Source: Beijerinckiaceae bacterium
GTDB taxonomy: Bacteria; Pseudomonadota; Alphaproteobacteria; Rhizobiales; Beijerinckiaceae
Reading direction: 5' to 3'
Length of the DNA stretch: 64,000 nt
NCBI GenBank assembly: GCA_947370975.1
Contig: CANBNG010000020.1
Span: 1-64,000 of the forward strand
Part shown: positions 9,847-18,876 of the stretch, piece by piece
How positions within the stretch are numbered: position 1 is the first letter of the stretch
Layout of the letters: each line of letters opens with the position of its first letter
Made by a program: the position numbers and the translations under genes
The notes under the pieces: generated by a model
What the model saw: only the letters and a program-made list of their open reading frames with translations
Told to the model about the DNA's origin: nothing
The model's database searches: none

Positions 9847-10086
9847 CCAAACCTCTCGGGCATTCCCGGCGTCGGGCGAGTCCGGGTTGATGAACAACGA
9901 CTTGCACAAATCGCAGATCAAAATGGCCGCAATACGGGCGCAGGACAATCCCTGAACGCGAGCCGCCGCGAAACGCGCTCAGGTCGCCCCGAGCCTGCCC
10001 GTAGATTGCGGCGCAGCGCTCTGCTATCCCATAGGCATCATGCGCGACTTGCCGCTACGGCAATCAACATTGGTTTTGGAGCTACA

Positions 10087-12372
10087 ATGGACCATCTGTT
10101 CAAGGGCCGGCGCGAAGACTATCGCCTCCTGACTGGCCAAGGTCTGTATGCTGGCGACCGCCAGATCGAAGGCGCGGCCCATGCCGTCTTCTTGCGCGCC
10201 GACAGGGCGCATGCCGAGATTCTCTCCATAGATACCAGCGCCGCGCGCGCCATGCCGGGCGTGCTCGCGATTTTGACCGGGGCCGACACAAAGGCCGCAG
10301 GCTTTGGCTCCCCCTCCCCGCTCGCCGTTTATCCCGGCCGTGGCGGCGTGAAGATCAAATCTCCCCGCCGTCAGGTGCTGGCCGAAGATCGTGTGCGCTA
10401 TGTCGGCCAGGAAGTGGCTATCGTGGTCGCCGAAACAGCCGAGCTGGCACTGGCTGGCGCAGAAGCCATCATCGTCGACTATGGCGACCTGCCCGCGGTG
10501 ATCGATCTCGAAGCCGCACTCGCCCCTGACGCGACCCTGCTCTATCCCAAGATCGAGACCAATCTCGCCTTCGATTTCGATTATGGCGATGAAGAGGGCA
10601 CGGCAGGCGCCATCGCCAGCGCCGCCCATGTCACGCGCCTTGCCATCGACCTGCCGCGCATTGTCGGCAGCCCGATGGAGCCCAAGAACTGCACGGCGTC
10701 CTACGATCCCGCAACCGGGCGCTATGACATGTATCTGCCCACGCAGGGCATGACGCTGATGCGCGACAGCCTGTCCTCGGGCACCGGCATTCCGGCGGAC
10801 CAGATCATCATCCATGCGCAGGATGTCGGGGGCGGCTTTGGTGTACGCACCGAGGGCTATTCCGAATATTGCGCCATCATGCTGGCCTCCAAAACGCTGG
10901 GCCGCCCGGTGAAATGGACGGGCACGCGCGCCGAGACCTTTGTCAGCGACCACCATGCGCGCGCCGGCAAGCTGTTTGGCGAACTGGCGCTCGACAAGCA
11001 CGGCAATTTCATCGCGCTGAGCGTGAAATGGATCGTGCACGGCGGCGGCTATCTTTCGCAGGCCGGCCCGCTCATCAACACCATGCCGCCGCGCGCACAT
11101 GTGAGCGGCTTCTATCGCATTCCCCATATTTTCGGCCGCCATCAGGTCGTGCTCACCACCACGACGCCGACCACCGCCTATCGCGGCGCAGGCCGCCCGA
11201 ATGTAAGCCTGCTGCTGGAGCGTCTTGTCGATGAAGCGGCGCGCGCAACCGGACGCGACCGCGTCGCGCTGCGCCGCCAAAATCTCCTTGGCAAAGAGGC
11301 CTTTCCGCACAAGACGCCGGTGGGTGTCGAATATGATTCAGGCGATCCCGCCGGCATGCTCGACATTGCCCTGAAGGAATCGCACTGGGCTGGCTTTGAG
11401 GCACGGCGTGCGGAGTCTGCCGCACGCGGCAAGCTGCGTGGCATTGCGTTGACCATGTTCATCGAGCCCTCGGGCGCCGGCAAATCGCCCGCCGAACAGG
11501 CCGCGATCCAGTTTACGGAAAACGGCACGCCGCAGCTTTTCACGACCTCGGGGCCGAGCGGTCAGGGCCACGAAACCGCCTATCCTGAAATCGTCGGACG
11601 GGTGCTCGGCACAGATCCGCTGACCATCGAAAACCGCTCCAGCGATCCCTATGGCCCCAAGCTGCAAGGCGATGGCACGGTCGGTTCGCGCTCGACCATG
11701 TTGATGGGCAGCGCCTTGTTCAACGCCGCACAGGATATCGTACGCAAGGGCAAGGAGCTGGCCGCCCGTGATCTGGAGGCGAGCGCCGAGGATATTGAAT
11801 TCGCCAATGGCGCCTATGCCGTGCGCGGCACCGACCTTTTGGTCGCGCTCTACGAGCTTGCGCGGAAAAATCCGGGCGCGCTCGATTGCAATGGCGAGAT
11901 CAAGATCCACATGACCTTCCCCGGCGGCGCACATGTGGCCGAGGTCGAGATCGACCCCGAGACCGGGGAGGTGCAGCTTCTCGATTATGTCGCAGTGGAT
12001 GATTGCGGCGTCGCCCTCAATCACACCCTGATCGAGGGGCAGGTGCATGGCGGCATCGTTCAGGGGCTCGGACAGGTGCTCTGCGAGCAATGCGTCTATG
12101 ATGTTGAAAGCGGCCAGCTGATGACCGGCAGCTATATGGATTACGCCATGCCGCGCGCAGGCGACCTTGTGCCCTTCCGGCTGTTTGACCATTCCTCCCC
12201 CTCCCCCAACAATCCTTTGGGCGTGAAGGGCGTAGGCGAAGCCGGCACCACAGGCGCAGTGCCAACCCTCACCAATGCCGTGCTCGATGCCCTGCGCCAG
12301 GCAGGCGTGAGGGCACTCGACATGCCCTATACACCCGGACGCGTCTGGCAGGCTTTGGCGGCCAACCGCTAA
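10087..12372 (+). CDS. Molybdenum hydroxylase large subunit (xanthine/CO dehydrogenase family)
   Basis: A 761-aa protein that should bind the Mo-molybdopterin cofactor and hydroxylate a carbon, typically in an aromatic or N-heterocyclic ring. Seen are the N-terminal a/b hammerhead with LTGQGLYAGD, the pterin loop QDVGGGFGVRTEGYSEY (about 240), the AYRGAGRP loop (about 363), GPSGQGHETAYPEI (about 490), and the GVKGVGEAG segment with the conserved base Glu (about 718). The loop AYRGAGRP is unlike the Cys loop of true CO dehydrogenases, so CO oxidation is unlikely. The 2Fe-2S and FAD subunits the family needs are not next to it. The transporter operon starts 230 bases downstream. Confidence 0.88.
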   Translation: MDHLFKGRREDYRLLTGQGLYAGDRQIEGAAHAVFLRADRAHAEILSIDTSAARAMPGVLAILTGADTKAAGFGSPSPLAVYPGRGGVKIKSPRRQVLAEDRVRYVGQEVAIVVAETAELALAGAEAIIVDYGDLPAVIDLEAALAPDATLLYPKIETNLAFDFDYGDEEGTAGAIASAAHVTRLAIDLPRIVGSPMEPKNCTASYDPATGRYDMYLPTQGMTLMRDSLSSGTGIPADQIIIHAQDVGGGFGVRTEGYSEYCAIMLASKTLGRPVKWTGTRAETFVSDHHARAGKLFGELALDKHGNFIALSVKWIVHGGGYLSQAGPLINTMPPRAHVSGFYRIPHIFGRHQVVLTTTTPTTAYRGAGRPNVSLLLERLVDEAARATGRDRVALRRQNLLGKEAFPHKTPVGVEYDSGDPAGMLDIALKESHWAGFEARRAESAARGKLRGIALTMFIEPSGAGKSPAEQAAIQFTENGTPQLFTTSGPSGQGHETAYPEIVGRVLGTDPLTIENRSSDPYGPKLQGDGTVGSRSTMLMGSALFNAAQDIVRKGKELAARDLEASAEDIEFANGAYAVRGTDLLVALYELARKNPGALDCNGEIKIHMTFPGGAHVAEVEIDPETGEVQLLDYVAVDDCGVALNHTLIEGQVHGGIVQGLGQVLCEQCVYDVESGQLMTGSYMDYAMPRAGDLVPFRLFDHSSPSPNNPLGVKGVGEAGTTGAVPTLTNAVLDALRQAGVRALDMPYTPGRVWQALAANR

Positions 12373-12406
12373 AACCGTTCCTCTTGGGGGGTGCGCGACC
12401 TGTATT

Positions 12407-12453
12407 CCCTTCCCCTGGTGGGGAGGGCCGACTCGGCGCAGCCGAGCGGGGAA
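12407..12453. repeat. Dispersed palindromic repeat, family B, copy 1
   Basis: Two hairpins in a row: CCCTTCCCC with GGGGAGGG, then CTCGGC-GCA-GCCGAG. A second copy lies inverted at 29287-29340, sharing GTGGGGAGGGCCGACTCG and GCGAGCGGGG-like arms, so this is a multi-copy intergenic element and not a simple terminator. The remainder of 12454-12605 shows only the leader of the next gene. Confidence 0.7.
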
Positions 12454-12605
12454 CAAGCGCCGACAGACCGCGCGTCCCGCCCATAACCTCGTCCCACAAG
12501 GCGGCGGGGAACGCGCCCGCAACGCCGATTGCATCCATCTGAAACCTGTGTTCCCATCCGTCTCGAGCGGCGCCCCAGAGAGCTTGCCGCCCGGGAGGAT
12601 TTCAT

Positions 12606-13559
12606 ATGCGCAAGCAGATGCTGCTGGCGGCGACCCTGACGACTTTCGTCAGCGGTGCGTCCATCGCCGAAACACTCAAGGTTGCCTTGCCGCAGAAGGG
12701 CAATTGGGACACGGGCATCGTCGAATACGGCGTGAAGGCCGGCATTTTCAAACAGGCCGGTCTCGATATCGACATCAGCTACACGCAGGGCGGCGCGGCG
12801 ACCGTGCAGGCTGTCATTTCCGGCAGCGTGGATATTGCCATGCAGACAGGTCTGCTTGGCCTGATCGGCGCCTATGCCAAGGGCGCGCCCGTGCGCGTGA
12901 TCTCCGCAGCCATGACCGGCTCGCCCGATATTTTCTGGTACGCGCGCGCCGACAAGAACATCAAGAGCCTGAAGGATGCCGAGGGCAAGACCATGGCCTA
13001 TTCGGCTGCGGGCTCGTCCAGCCATCTTCTCGCGCTCTCACTGCTCGATCTGGCGAAAGTGAAGGGCAAGCCGACCGCGACAGGCGGCATTCCTGGCACC
13101 TACACGCAGGTCATGTCCGGCCAGATCGACATCGGCTGGGCCGTGCCGCCCTTTGCGATTGCCGACGTGAAATCGGGTGTCCTGAATATTGTCGCGCGCG
13201 GCAACGATCTGCCTGAAATCCGCGACACGACGGTGCGGGTGAATTTCGCCAATGCCGAGGCCCTCAAGACCAAGCGCGCCGTGCTCGTGAAATTCTCGGA
13301 GGCCTATGCCAAGGCGCTCGACTGGTCCTATTCCGACCCCAAGGCCATCAGCTATTTCGCGGAAGCCGCCGAAGTCTCACCTGAGGTCGCAAGGGAATCG
13401 CGCGATCAGTTCTATCCCAAGGATTCGCTGCAACCCTTCGATATCCGTGGCCTCGACGTCTCGTTGCAACAGGCGCTCGATTTCAAATTCGTGCCCAAGG
13501 CCATGACGCAAGCCGAGGTTGCGGGCCTCTTCGACATGCTGACGCCCAAGGCGAAGTGA
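12606..13559 (+). CDS. ABC transporter substrate-binding protein, NitT/TauT type
   Basis: A 317-aa periplasmic receptor with a signal peptide (MRKQMLLAATLTTFVSGASIA). The mature start LKVALPQKGNWDTGIVEYGVKAGIFKQAGLDIDISYTQG is the classic opening of SsuA/TauA/NrtA-like receptors, followed by GGAATVQAVISGSVDIAM and the second lobe with SGQIDIGWAVPPFA. This family binds small sulfonates, nitrate, thiamine precursors or aromatic acids; the ligand cannot be read from the sequence. GGGAGG sits 8 bases before ATG 12606. The stop overlaps the next gene, starting a tightly coupled operon. Confidence 0.9.
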   Translation: MRKQMLLAATLTTFVSGASIAETLKVALPQKGNWDTGIVEYGVKAGIFKQAGLDIDISYTQGGAATVQAVISGSVDIAMQTGLLGLIGAYAKGAPVRVISAAMTGSPDIFWYARADKNIKSLKDAEGKTMAYSAAGSSSHLLALSLLDLAKVKGKPTATGGIPGTYTQVMSGQIDIGWAVPPFAIADVKSGVLNIVARGNDLPEIRDTTVRVNFANAEALKTKRAVLVKFSEAYAKALDWSYSDPKAISYFAEAAEVSPEVARESRDQFYPKDSLQPFDIRGLDVSLQQALDFKFVPKAMTQAEVAGLFDMLTPKAK

Positions 13560-14332
13560 GTTCACCGCGCATGCCCGTCTGGCTGATTCGACCTCCGCCG
13601 CTCCTGTCGCGACTGCTTGTCTTCGCAGTTCTGCTGGGCGTGTGGGAGGCCGCATCCGCGGCGGGCATGGTGAGCCGCTTCATCGCCCCGCCGCCGAGCG
13701 AGATCTTTCCGGCCATCGGTCTGCTCTATGTCGACAATGAGCTGACGGCGCGCTTCCTGCGCACCTTCGGCGAGGTGTTTGCTGCGGCGGGCATCGGGTC
13801 TGGTCTGGGCATGGCGATTGGCTGGTGGCTGCACCACAACCGCACCGCCGGCGCTGCCTATACGGACTGGATTGCGGCCAGTGCGGCCGCGCCGCTGGTG
13901 TTGCTCTTTCCGCTGTTTCTGGTGCTGTTTGGGCGCAATGCCGCGACCATCGTCGCCATGGGCGCGGTGTCGGTTATGCCGCCCGTGATCCTGAAGACCA
14001 AGGAAGGGCTCGACCATGTCCGCTCCGTGCTGATCGATGTTGGGCGCACGTTCTCGCTCACGCGCTGGCAGCAGGTGCGGATGATCCTGTTTCCGGCGGC
14101 CCTGCCCACGATCTTCACGGGCCTGCGACTTGGGCTCGTCTTCGCGCTCATCAATGTCGTTGGCGTGGAGTTTCTCATCGGCTTTGGCGGCATGGGCCTC
14201 ATGATCGCGGAACTGGGCGACCGTTTTGAAATCGCCGGCATGTATGCCGCCATTCTCTTCGTCGTGCTCTGCAGCGCGACCTTCTTTTACCTCACCGAGA
14301 AGCTCGAGACATGGTTGCTGTCGGCCAGGTGA
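13556..14332 (+). CDS. ABC transporter permease (first), NitT/TauT type
   Basis: A 258-aa inner-membrane protein with about six helices. The cytoplasmic EAA loop, which docks the ATPase, is seen as DVGRTFSLTRWQQVRM followed by PAALPTIFTGLRLG near residue 165-195. GTG 13556 overlaps the previous stop in a GTGA arrangement, which implies translational coupling; ATG 13571 is an alternative. It is expected to pair with the second permease as a heterodimer. Confidence 0.88.
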   Translation: MSSPRMPVWLIRPPPLLSRLLVFAVLLGVWEAASAAGMVSRFIAPPPSEIFPAIGLLYVDNELTARFLRTFGEVFAAAGIGSGLGMAIGWWLHHNRTAGAAYTDWIAASAAAPLVLLFPLFLVLFGRNAATIVAMGAVSVMPPVILKTKEGLDHVRSVLIDVGRTFSLTRWQQVRMILFPAALPTIFTGLRLGLVFALINVVGVEFLIGFGGMGLMIAELGDRFEIAGMYAAILFVVLCSATFFYLTEKLETWLLSAR

Positions 14333-15126
14333 AGAGCGGGCTGCGTGCCCGCACCCGCTTCTCGCGTGTGACGATCTACCGGATCGTTGCGCTCGTCGTC
14401 ATCATTGCGCTGTGGGAGGGCGCTGGCGCATCCGGCCTGTTCTTTCGCGGCGTGATCCCCTCGTCCGTCTTCGTTACGGCTGCCTTGCTGCGGCTGCTCG
14501 GCGACCCGGTCTTCTGGGGCCATTTCGGCGTGACCTTGTTCGAGATCGTCACCGGCTTTGCCATTGGCTCGGCGCTTGGCATGCTGGGTGGGCTGGGCAT
14601 CGGCATGAACCGCTATGCAGGCCAGGTTTTCGAGCCGGTAGCTGAATATCTCGCCTCGACGCCCAAGGTCGTGTTTCTGCCGATCCTGCTCATCCTGTTT
14701 GGCATTGGCGTGGGCTCGAAGATTTCGCTCGGCGCCATTTCCTGCTTCTTCCCGCTGGCGCTCTCGATTGCCGCCGCCGTGCGCAACATCAACCCGATGT
14801 ATCTGCGCGTCGGACAGAGCCTCAATCTCACGCTGACCCAGCGCGTGAAGATGATCTATCTGCCCGCGCTGACGCCAGCAATCGCCACCGGCCTGCGGCT
14901 TGGCTTTGGCATAGCCACCGTTGGCTGCCTGATGTCGGAGATCAAACTCTCCAACAAGGGCCTCGGCCATGCGGCCATGCAGGCCTATGGACGCTTCGAC
15001 ATTCCCACCATGCTCGCGCTGCTGATCGTGATCTTCGCGACTGCCGCGCTCGGCAACAGCCTCATCGGGCGGCTGATCCGCCTTCCCGGCCCCACCAATC
15101 GCCGCGTCACGCACGTTCCGCGCTGA
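14311..15126 (+). CDS. ABC transporter permease (second), NitT/TauT type
   Basis: A 271-aa membrane protein with about six helices. The EAA loop reads RVGQSLNLTLTQRVKMIYLP...TPAIATGLRLG near residue 165-195. The segment STPKVVFLPILLILFGIGVGSK is typical of SsuC/TauC-like permeases. ATG 14311 lies 22 bases inside the previous gene. It is only distantly similar to the first permease, so the two form a heterodimeric channel instead of being a recent duplication. Confidence 0.88.
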   Translation: MVAVGQVKSGLRARTRFSRVTIYRIVALVVIIALWEGAGASGLFFRGVIPSSVFVTAALLRLLGDPVFWGHFGVTLFEIVTGFAIGSALGMLGGLGIGMNRYAGQVFEPVAEYLASTPKVVFLPILLILFGIGVGSKISLGAISCFFPLALSIAAAVRNINPMYLRVGQSLNLTLTQRVKMIYLPALTPAIATGLRLGFGIATVGCLMSEIKLSNKGLGHAAMQAYGRFDIPTMLALLIVIFATAALGNSLIGRLIRLPGPTNRRVTHVPR

Positions 15127-15142
15127 ACAGGATTTCGCATTC

Positions 15143-16936
15143 ATGACCGATGCCGACAAGAAGCTCGAACTCCCCGTCCCATCGCAGGACAATGGCCAAT
15201 GGGGCAGCGACGCCATAGCCGACATGCTGCGCGCGCTGGGGCTCCCCTATATCGCCCTGAACCCCGGCGCGTCTTATCGCGGCCTGCATGATTCGCTCGT
15301 CAACCGCCTCGGCAATCGCGATCCGCAAATGCTGCTCTGCCTGCATGAGGAAGCCGCTGTCGCCATCGCGCATGGCTGGGCGAAGGTGAAGGACGCGCCG
15401 CTCTGCGCCATCGTCCATTCCAACGTCGGCCTGATGCACGCCACCATGGCGGTGTTCAACGCCTGGTGCGACCGCGCGCCATTGCTGCTGCTGGGCGCAA
15501 CCGGCCCGGTCGATGCCGCCAAGCGCCGCCCGTGGATCGACTGGATTCACACCGCGAAGGATCAGGGCGCGCTGATCCGCGACTATACGAAATGGGACGA
15601 CCAGCCAGCATCCGTCCCCGCCGCGATGGAAAGCCTGCTGCGCGCCTGGCAGATCACGCAGACCGCGCCGCGCGGGCCAGTCTATGTCTGCCTTGATGCG
15701 GCGTTGCAGGAAATGCGGCTCGAGACAGCGCCAAAAATGCCCGACATTTCGCGCTTTCTCGCGCCCCCGCCTGCCGATCCGCCGCGCGCGCTGCTTGCAG
15801 ACGCTGCCGCGCGCCTGAGCGCAGCCAAGCGCCCGCTGCTGCTGATGGGTCGCATGTCGCGTAACGAAGATCATTGGGCGGCGCGCATTGCGCTCGCCGA
15901 AAAGCTCGGCGCGCTCGTGCTGACCGACATGAAGATCGCCGGCGCCTTCCCCACCACGCACGCCCTGCACGCCGCCGCGCCTTCGACCTTCCCGAGCGAG
16001 GCCGCCTGCAAGCTCATGCGCGAGGCGGACGTCATCGTCGCCTTGGACTGGGTCGATCTCGCCGGCACGCTGAAGAGCGCCTATGGCGACACAAATCCGT
16101 CCGCGACCATCGTCAACGTGACGCTCGACCAATATCTGCACAATGGCTGGAGCATGGACCATCAGGGCCTGCCGCCCGCAGATCTTTATCTTGTCGCCGA
16201 TCCTGACGTCACTGTCGTCGCGCTCAACGAGGCGCTCGGTGCGCATAAGAAGGGCGATGTGTGGCCCGGCTGGACGAAGCCTGCGCAGGTTCAACTCCCC
16301 GAAGGCGAGGCCGGCGCACCGCTCACGGTGCCGGTTCTGGCCAACGCCGTGCGCAAGGGGTTCGCTGGCGCCAAGACCACCCTCATGCGCCACCCGCTGT
16401 CATGGGCGGGGCATATGTGGGATGTCGAACATCCGCTCGATTTTCTGGGCACGGATGGGGGCGGCGGCATCGGCTCGGGCCCCGGCACAAGCACCGGCGC
16501 GGCGCTGGCGCTGAAGGGCGGCGACCGCATTCCGCTCGCCATTCTCGGCGACGGCGATTTCCTGATGGGCGCAACCGGCGTCTGGAGCGCCGTGCATTAC
16601 GGCGTGCCGATGATTGTTTTCATCGCCAACAACCGCTCGTTCTACAATGACGAAGTGCATCAGGAGCGCGTCGCAAAGATGCGCGACCGGCCGGTGGAGA
16701 ACAAATGGATCGGCCAGCACATCGGTGGCCCCGATGTCGACCTCGCCATGATGGCGCGTTCGCAGGGCGCGACCGGCATCGGCCCGGTGTTCGACGTGAC
16801 CGAGCTGCACGAAATCATCCCGATTGCCATCGAGGCTTACCATCGCGGCGAGACGGTGATCATCGATGTGCGCGTCGAGCCGGGTTATGATTCCGGCATG
16901 TCGAGCGCGCTCGTCAAACATGTCGAGCGTTCGTAA
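15143..16936 (+). CDS. Thiamine-diphosphate-dependent decarboxylase/lyase
   Basis: A 597-aa member of the acetolactate synthase/benzoylformate decarboxylase superfamily. The PYR domain contains the ThDP-activating Glu in LLCLHEEAAVAIAHG (about residue 68). A central domain follows. The PP domain contains the Mg-ThDP motif GDGDFLMGA ... NN (about 469-498) and TDGGGGIGSGPGTSTGAALALKGG just before it. Substrate is presumably a 2-oxo acid or 2-hydroxyacyl compound and the product an aldehyde or ligation product; this cannot be resolved further. It sits between a permease gene and the ATPase gene with a 16-base gap and a 1-base overlap, so it is physically part of the transporter operon. Confidence 0.9.
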   Translation: MTDADKKLELPVPSQDNGQWGSDAIADMLRALGLPYIALNPGASYRGLHDSLVNRLGNRDPQMLLCLHEEAAVAIAHGWAKVKDAPLCAIVHSNVGLMHATMAVFNAWCDRAPLLLLGATGPVDAAKRRPWIDWIHTAKDQGALIRDYTKWDDQPASVPAAMESLLRAWQITQTAPRGPVYVCLDAALQEMRLETAPKMPDISRFLAPPPADPPRALLADAAARLSAAKRPLLLMGRMSRNEDHWAARIALAEKLGALVLTDMKIAGAFPTTHALHAAAPSTFPSEAACKLMREADVIVALDWVDLAGTLKSAYGDTNPSATIVNVTLDQYLHNGWSMDHQGLPPADLYLVADPDVTVVALNEALGAHKKGDVWPGWTKPAQVQLPEGEAGAPLTVPVLANAVRKGFAGAKTTLMRHPLSWAGHMWDVEHPLDFLGTDGGGGIGSGPGTSTGAALALKGGDRIPLAILGDGDFLMGATGVWSAVHYGVPMIVFIANNRSFYNDEVHQERVAKMRDRPVENKWIGQHIGGPDVDLAMMARSQGATGIGPVFDVTELHEIIPIAIEAYHRGETVIIDVRVEPGYDSGMSSALVKHVERS

Positions 16937-17745
16937 TGAGCCCCTCGCCTGCGCTTCGCATCTCGCGCGTGTCGAAACATTTCGAAACCGGGAAGGGCCG
17001 CGTCACAGCAGTCGACGATGTGTCGCTCGACATCATGCAGGGCGAGTTCATTTCGATCATCGGTCCATCGGGCTGTGGCAAGTCCACGCTGATGAACATG
17101 GTCGGTGGACTGCTCACTGAATATGACGGCGACATTCTGCTCGATGGCAAAAAAGTCAGCGGCTGCCAGCCGGAAATCGGCATGGTGTTTCAGGAGGAAT
17201 CGACATTTCCCTGGCGCACGGCGCTGGAGAATGTCGCCTTCCCGTTGGAGGCCGCCGGCTTGACGCGCGACAAGAGGATTGCGCGTGCGCGCGATCTTCT
17301 CGATCTCGTGGGATTGTCGGGCTTTGAAAATCACTATCCGGCGGAATTGTCAGGCGGCATGCGCCAGCGCATTGCCATCGCACGTACCCTCGCCTTCGAG
17401 CCGCGCATCCTGCTGATGGACGAACCCTTCGCCGCCCTCGATGAACAGACACGCCTGCTGCTCGGCGACAAGGTGGTGCAGATCCAGAACAAGCTGCGCC
17501 AGACGACGCTGCTCATCACGCATAATATTTCGGAAGCCGTGCAGCTTTCCGATCGCGTGCTCATCATGACCTTCAGACCGGGCCGCATCAAACGCGTGAT
17601 CGAGATCGACCTGCCACGTCCGCGCTCGTCCGAAATGATGGGCTCGGAAGCCTTCGGCCGCTATGTCGCAGAAATCTGGCAAGACCTGCGCGAAGAAGCC
17701 TCAAAAGGCCTGCACGACGCAGAAGCGGCAGCGCGCCAGGGGTGA
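16936..17745 (+). CDS. ABC transporter ATP-binding protein, NitT/TauT type
   Basis: A 269-aa ATPase. Walker A GPSGCGKST (about residue 41), Q-loop VFQEESTFPWRTALENV, signature LSGGMRQR (about 139), Walker B ILLMDEPFAALDEQTR (about 159) and H-loop LITHNISEA (about 193) are all intact. The PW after the Q-loop is characteristic of SsuB/TauB/NrtD. Start and previous stop share one base (TAATG). It completes the importer encoded from 12606. Confidence 0.93.
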   Translation: MSPSPALRISRVSKHFETGKGRVTAVDDVSLDIMQGEFISIIGPSGCGKSTLMNMVGGLLTEYDGDILLDGKKVSGCQPEIGMVFQEESTFPWRTALENVAFPLEAAGLTRDKRIARARDLLDLVGLSGFENHYPAELSGGMRQRIAIARTLAFEPRILLMDEPFAALDEQTRLLLGDKVVQIQNKLRQTTLLITHNISEAVQLSDRVLIMTFRPGRIKRVIEIDLPRPRSSEMMGSEAFGRYVAEIWQDLREEASKGLHDAEAAARQG

Positions 17746-17753
17746 TCCAAACC

Positions 17754-17837
17754 CGTCATTGCGAGCGAAGCGAAGCAATCCAGAGTGCGCATGTTGCCAA
17801 GATGGATTGCCGCGTCGCTGCGCTCCTCGCAATGACG
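17754..17837. repeat. Dispersed palindromic repeat, family A, copy 1
   Basis: Outer arms CGTCATTGCGAG and CTCGCAATGACG are perfectly complementary over 12 bases. Inner arms GCAATCCA and TGGATTGC also pair. The sequence type, CGTCATTGCGAGC-GAAGCAATCCA, is common between genes in Hyphomicrobiales. It lies between the ATPase and the convergent amidohydrolase gene and may also act as a bidirectional terminator. A second copy is at 23600-23686. Confidence 0.85.
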
Positions 17838-17851
17838 GTGCCTGGTTGCTG

Positions 17852-18817
17852 TTACATACGCAGCAGTTTCTTTGCATTGCCGCTGAGCAGCTTTGTCTTG
17901 TCCTCGCGCGAAATCTGCAGATTATTGACCCAATCCATCGCTGGCTGGTTGGCGACAAATGGCCAGTCGACGGCGAACATGATGCGATCCATGCCGAGTT
18001 CGGTCATGGTGCACATCAGCGCGGGGGTGGAGAAATTGCCGCTCGTCGTCACGTAGAAATGACGCGAGAATTGCTCGCGGAAGCTCATCTCCTCATGCCC
18101 CGGGCGCGACAAGGCCTGGTTGATGCGCCACAGCAGGAAGGGCAAGGTCTCGCCCATGTGGCCGAGCACGATGTTGAGCCCCGGGTGCGTCTCGAACACG
18201 CGGCTGAGCACGAGGCGGATGGCTTGCGTTGCAGCCTCCACCGTATAGCCCCAGGCCGCGCGGATCACCTGCGGATATTCCTGCGCATAATCGGCGTAAT
18301 AGGCCTTCATCACCTCGGGATGGGGAAAGGAAGGATGCAGATAGATCGGCACGCCGAGCTTTTCGGCGCGCGCGAAGATTGGCCAGAAACGCTTGTCGTC
18401 CAGCCACATTCCATTGGTCAGGCCATGGATCATCGCACCCTTGAACCCATGCTCGCTGACGCAGCGATCGAGTTCATCGGCGGCCGCCTCGGGCAGGATC
18501 GTGGGCAAAGCGGCAAAGCCCGCAAAGCGCGTCGGATGCAGCGAGATCGCCTTGGCGAGACGATCATTCACGCCGCGCACGAGATCGACCGCAATATCCT
18601 CCGACAATTTCTGCCCCGAAGGCGCGCCATGCGAGAGCACCTGAATGTCGATGCCGGCAGCATCCATTTCCTTGATGCGCAATTCGCCAAGGTCATGCAG
18701 GCGGGCGAGCAGATCGGGTGAACGCGTGCCTTCCGCGCCGGTCAGTTTCGAGACGAGTTCGGCGTCCCAATAATGCTCTTCAAGTGCAATGACCGGAATA
18801 TTCGACGTGCTCGCCAT
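17852..18817 (-). CDS. Amidohydrolase-2 family protein, gamma-resorcylate decarboxylase-like
   Basis: A 321-aa TIM-barrel metalloenzyme. The N-terminal ALEEHYW supplies the E-x-H metal ligands (E13, H15), YLHPSFPH a His ligand (about 164-170), VLGHMGETLPF a second His (about 220), and FAVDWPF the Asp (about 285). This set matches the zinc site of gamma-resorcylate and related aromatic acid decarboxylases, which act non-oxidatively on hydroxylated benzoates. A hydrolase role cannot be excluded. Its position beside a Mo-hydroxylase and a ThDP enzyme supports ring-acid catabolism. A stable-looking palindrome lies just upstream of its ribosome site. Confidence 0.8.
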   Translation of the reverse strand: MASTSNIPVIALEEHYWDAELVSKLTGAEGTRSPDLLARLHDLGELRIKEMDAAGIDIQVLSHGAPSGQKLSEDIAVDLVRGVNDRLAKAISLHPTRFAGFAALPTILPEAAADELDRCVSEHGFKGAMIHGLTNGMWLDDKRFWPIFARAEKLGVPIYLHPSFPHPEVMKAYYADYAQEYPQVIRAAWGYTVEAATQAIRLVLSRVFETHPGLNIVLGHMGETLPFLLWRINQALSRPGHEEMSFREQFSRHFYVTTSGNFSTPALMCTMTELGMDRIMFAVDWPFVANQPAMDWVNNLQISREDKTKLLSGNAKKLLRM

Positions 18818-18836
18818 GACGTTTCCATCTTTTCTT

Positions 18837-18853
18837 GGGGGATATATTCCCCC
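18837..18853. promoter_or_regulatory. Palindrome in the leader of the amidohydrolase gene
   Basis: GGGGG-ATATATT-CCCCC is centred about 28 bases upstream of the amidohydrolase ATG. It could form a leader hairpin close to the ribosome site or be an operator. I know no regulator for it. Confidence 0.35.
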
Positions 18854-18876
18854 TTATAGATGGGCTCCGCCCCCGC

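Noticed and set aside
10024..11310. 428-codon minus-strand frame
   Set aside because: Antisense to the molybdenum hydroxylase gene, which has full motifs; no protein-like features.
10087..12372. Aerobic CO dehydrogenase large subunit (coxL)
   Set aside because: The active-site loop is AYRGAGRP, without the Cys-containing loop of form I CoxL, and coxM/coxS are absent.
15107..16393. 428-codon minus-strand frame
   Set aside because: Antisense shadow of the ThDP enzyme gene.
17742..18056. 104-codon frame starting MIQTRHCERSEAIQ
   Set aside because: Starts inside the palindromic repeat; this peptide is a well-known artefact of such repeats and it runs antisense into the amidohydrolase gene.
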